Positions 5,340 to 5,781 of a DNA stretch of 5,781 nucleotides are shown one piece after another. The position numbers and the translations under genes are program-made. The stretch is from an uncultured Fibrobacterota bacterium. Its GTDB lineage: Bacteria > Fibrobacterota > Chitinivibrionia > Chitinivibrionales > CAIOZP01. Where the stretch lies: the NCBI GenBank assembly GCA_903862805.1, contig CAIOZP010000108.1, forward strand, positions 1 through 5,781, read 5' to 3'. How positions within the stretch are numbered: position 1 is the stretch's first letter; each line of letters opens with the position of its first letter. The notes beneath the pieces were generated by a model, which had not been told where the DNA came from, made no database searches, and saw only the letters and a program-made list of their open reading frames with translations.

Positions 5340-5647
5340 AACGGCATTCCGGGGATGTTCATCCCGCCGGTGATTCCACCCATCGCCTTGCCGCTCATTT
5401 CCTGCACTTTTTCCTGAGCATTTTTGAAGGCTGCGACAATCAGATCTTCGAGCATTTCAACATCGTCGGGATCAACCGCGTCTTTGTTGAGCTTGACAGA
5501 TACGAGATTGTTGTCGCCGGTAAGTGTGATCTTGACCATTCCGCCGCCAGCCGTTCCCTCGACCTCGGTCTTGGCAAGTTCTTCCTGCGCTTTCATGAGC
5601 TGCGATTGCATTTTTTGCGCCTGCTTCATCATCTTCTGCATGTTCAT
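5336..5647 (-). CDS. ybaB: YbaB/EbfC nucleoid-associated protein
   Basis: YbaB/EbfC proteins are small DNA-binding dimers of the nucleoid, named EbfC in Borrelia. The 103-aa product has the family form: an N-terminal Met/Gln/Lys-rich helix (MNMQKMMKQAQKMQ, 1-14, continuing to about 27) able to form a coiled coil, a beta core (TEVEGTAGGGMVKITLTGDNNLVSVKL, 27-53, where EGTAGGG is the typical turn), an acidic helix (DPDDVEMLEDLIVAAFKNA, 59-77) and a Gly/Met/Pro-rich C-terminal tail (GGITGGMNIPGMPF split across 90-103). ATG 5647 is chosen because AAGGG (bases 5660-5656) lies 8 nt upstream; a longer frame to 5770 adds 41 residues with no family resemblance. It is the first gene of the four-gene minus-strand operon seen here and usually sits between dnaX and recR; dnaX is not visible. 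Its stop overlaps the recR TTG start. Confidence 0.95.
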   Translation of the reverse strand: MNMQKMMKQAQKMQSQLMKAQEELAKTEVEGTAGGGMVKITLTGDNNLVSVKLNKDAVDPDDVEMLEDLIVAAFKNAQEKVQEMSGKAMGGITGGMNIPGMPF

Positions 5648-5655
5648 TTTCAGAT

Positions 5656-5660
5656 CCCTT
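5656..5660 (-). promoter_or_regulatory. ribosome binding site of ybaB
   Basis: AAGGG on the minus strand, 8 nt before ATG 5647. It supports the 103-aa product over the reading that continues upstream through AT-rich, non-family sequence. Confidence 0.7.
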
Positions 5661-5743
5661 TTATGGATGTTTTTTTGATTGCCTGTGTCCGAAAATATTT
5701 TACGGGCTATATGGTGATAAGAATTTAAGACATTTAAGAATGG

Positions 5744-5759
5744 AAGGGCTCCCGCCCTT
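5744..5759. repeat. perfect 6-bp inverted repeat with 4-base loop
   Basis: AAGGGC (5744-5749) and GCCCTT (5754-5759) flank the loop TCCC. The hairpin would be compact and GC-rich at the tip. No U tract follows on either strand (plus continues AAACC, minus continues CCATT). It may be the terminator of an upstream minus-strand gene outside the window, or a leader element of ybaB. Confidence 0.45.
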
Positions 5760-5781
5760 AAACCTGGCAAGAAAATATGGA

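Larger units (their letters stand above)
5648..5781 (-). promoter_or_regulatory. leader region upstream of the ybaB operon
   Basis: The 134 bp between ybaB and the window edge show no convincing coding frame. On the minus strand they hold, in order, an inverted repeat (5759-5744), a pair of near repeats of TCTTAAA, and AT-rich stretches including TAAAAT about 55 bp before the ybaB start, which could be a -10 box but has no good -35 partner at 16-18 bp. A promoter for the operon is plausible here if no gene lies close upstream; the sequence alone does not establish it. Confidence 0.3.

Noticed and set aside
5648..5770. A 41-residue N-terminal extension of YbaB.
   Set aside because: The family begins at the Met/Gln/Lys-rich helix, ATG 5647 has a good ribosome binding site, and the extension covers non-coding AT-rich leader.

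Overview
The window is a compact, ordinary-looking stretch of chromosome from a bacterium of medium GC content (roughly half G+C by eye). The signal-peptide-bearing PAP2 phosphatase, whose C-terminus resembles an outer-membrane protein tail, suggests a Gram-negative cell envelope. The adenylosuccinate lyase is of the long, human-like type rather than the usual E. coli or Bacillus type. I cannot name the phylum; a deep-branching Gram-negative lineage (for example within the PVC/FCB groups) fits, but this is inference.

Layout. At the left edge (1-66) there may be the last 21 codons of a plus-strand gene. It converges on purB (minus strand, 1546 to 101), and a hairpin lies between the two stop codons. 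A 69-bp divergent gap separates purB from a plus-strand group: a PHP-domain phosphoesterase (1616-2332), a periplasmic PAP2-type phosphatase (2329-2877, overlapping the previous gene by ATGA) and trpC (2929-3711). Only 8 bp after trpC, a minus-strand operon ends. In transcription order it is ybaB/ebfC (5647-5336), recR (5339-4731), pgpA (4717-4208) and pncC/cinA-C (4211-3720). Its members are joined by stop/start overlaps (TTGA between ybaB and recR, GTGA between pgpA and pncC) and a 13-bp gap between recR and pgpA. The right edge (5648-5781) is non-coding leader with a small perfect inverted repeat.

How the genes work together. ybaB-recR is the classic nucleoid/recombination-repair pair, often preceded by dnaX, which is not in this window. 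pgpA completes phosphatidylglycerol synthesis and pncC recycles nicotinamide mononucleotide; I infer co-expression, not a shared pathway. purB (purines) and trpC (tryptophan) are isolated single genes of their pathways. The PHP and PAP2 proteins are both phosphate-ester hydrolases of unknown substrate.

I see no insertion sequence, CRISPR array, tRNA/rRNA, phage gene or toxin-antitoxin pair, and nothing that I would call a new system. The observations most worth a second look are an atypical Toprim loop in RecR, two active-site-motif prolines replaced in PurB, and the stop-codon-embedded hairpin at 66-102.
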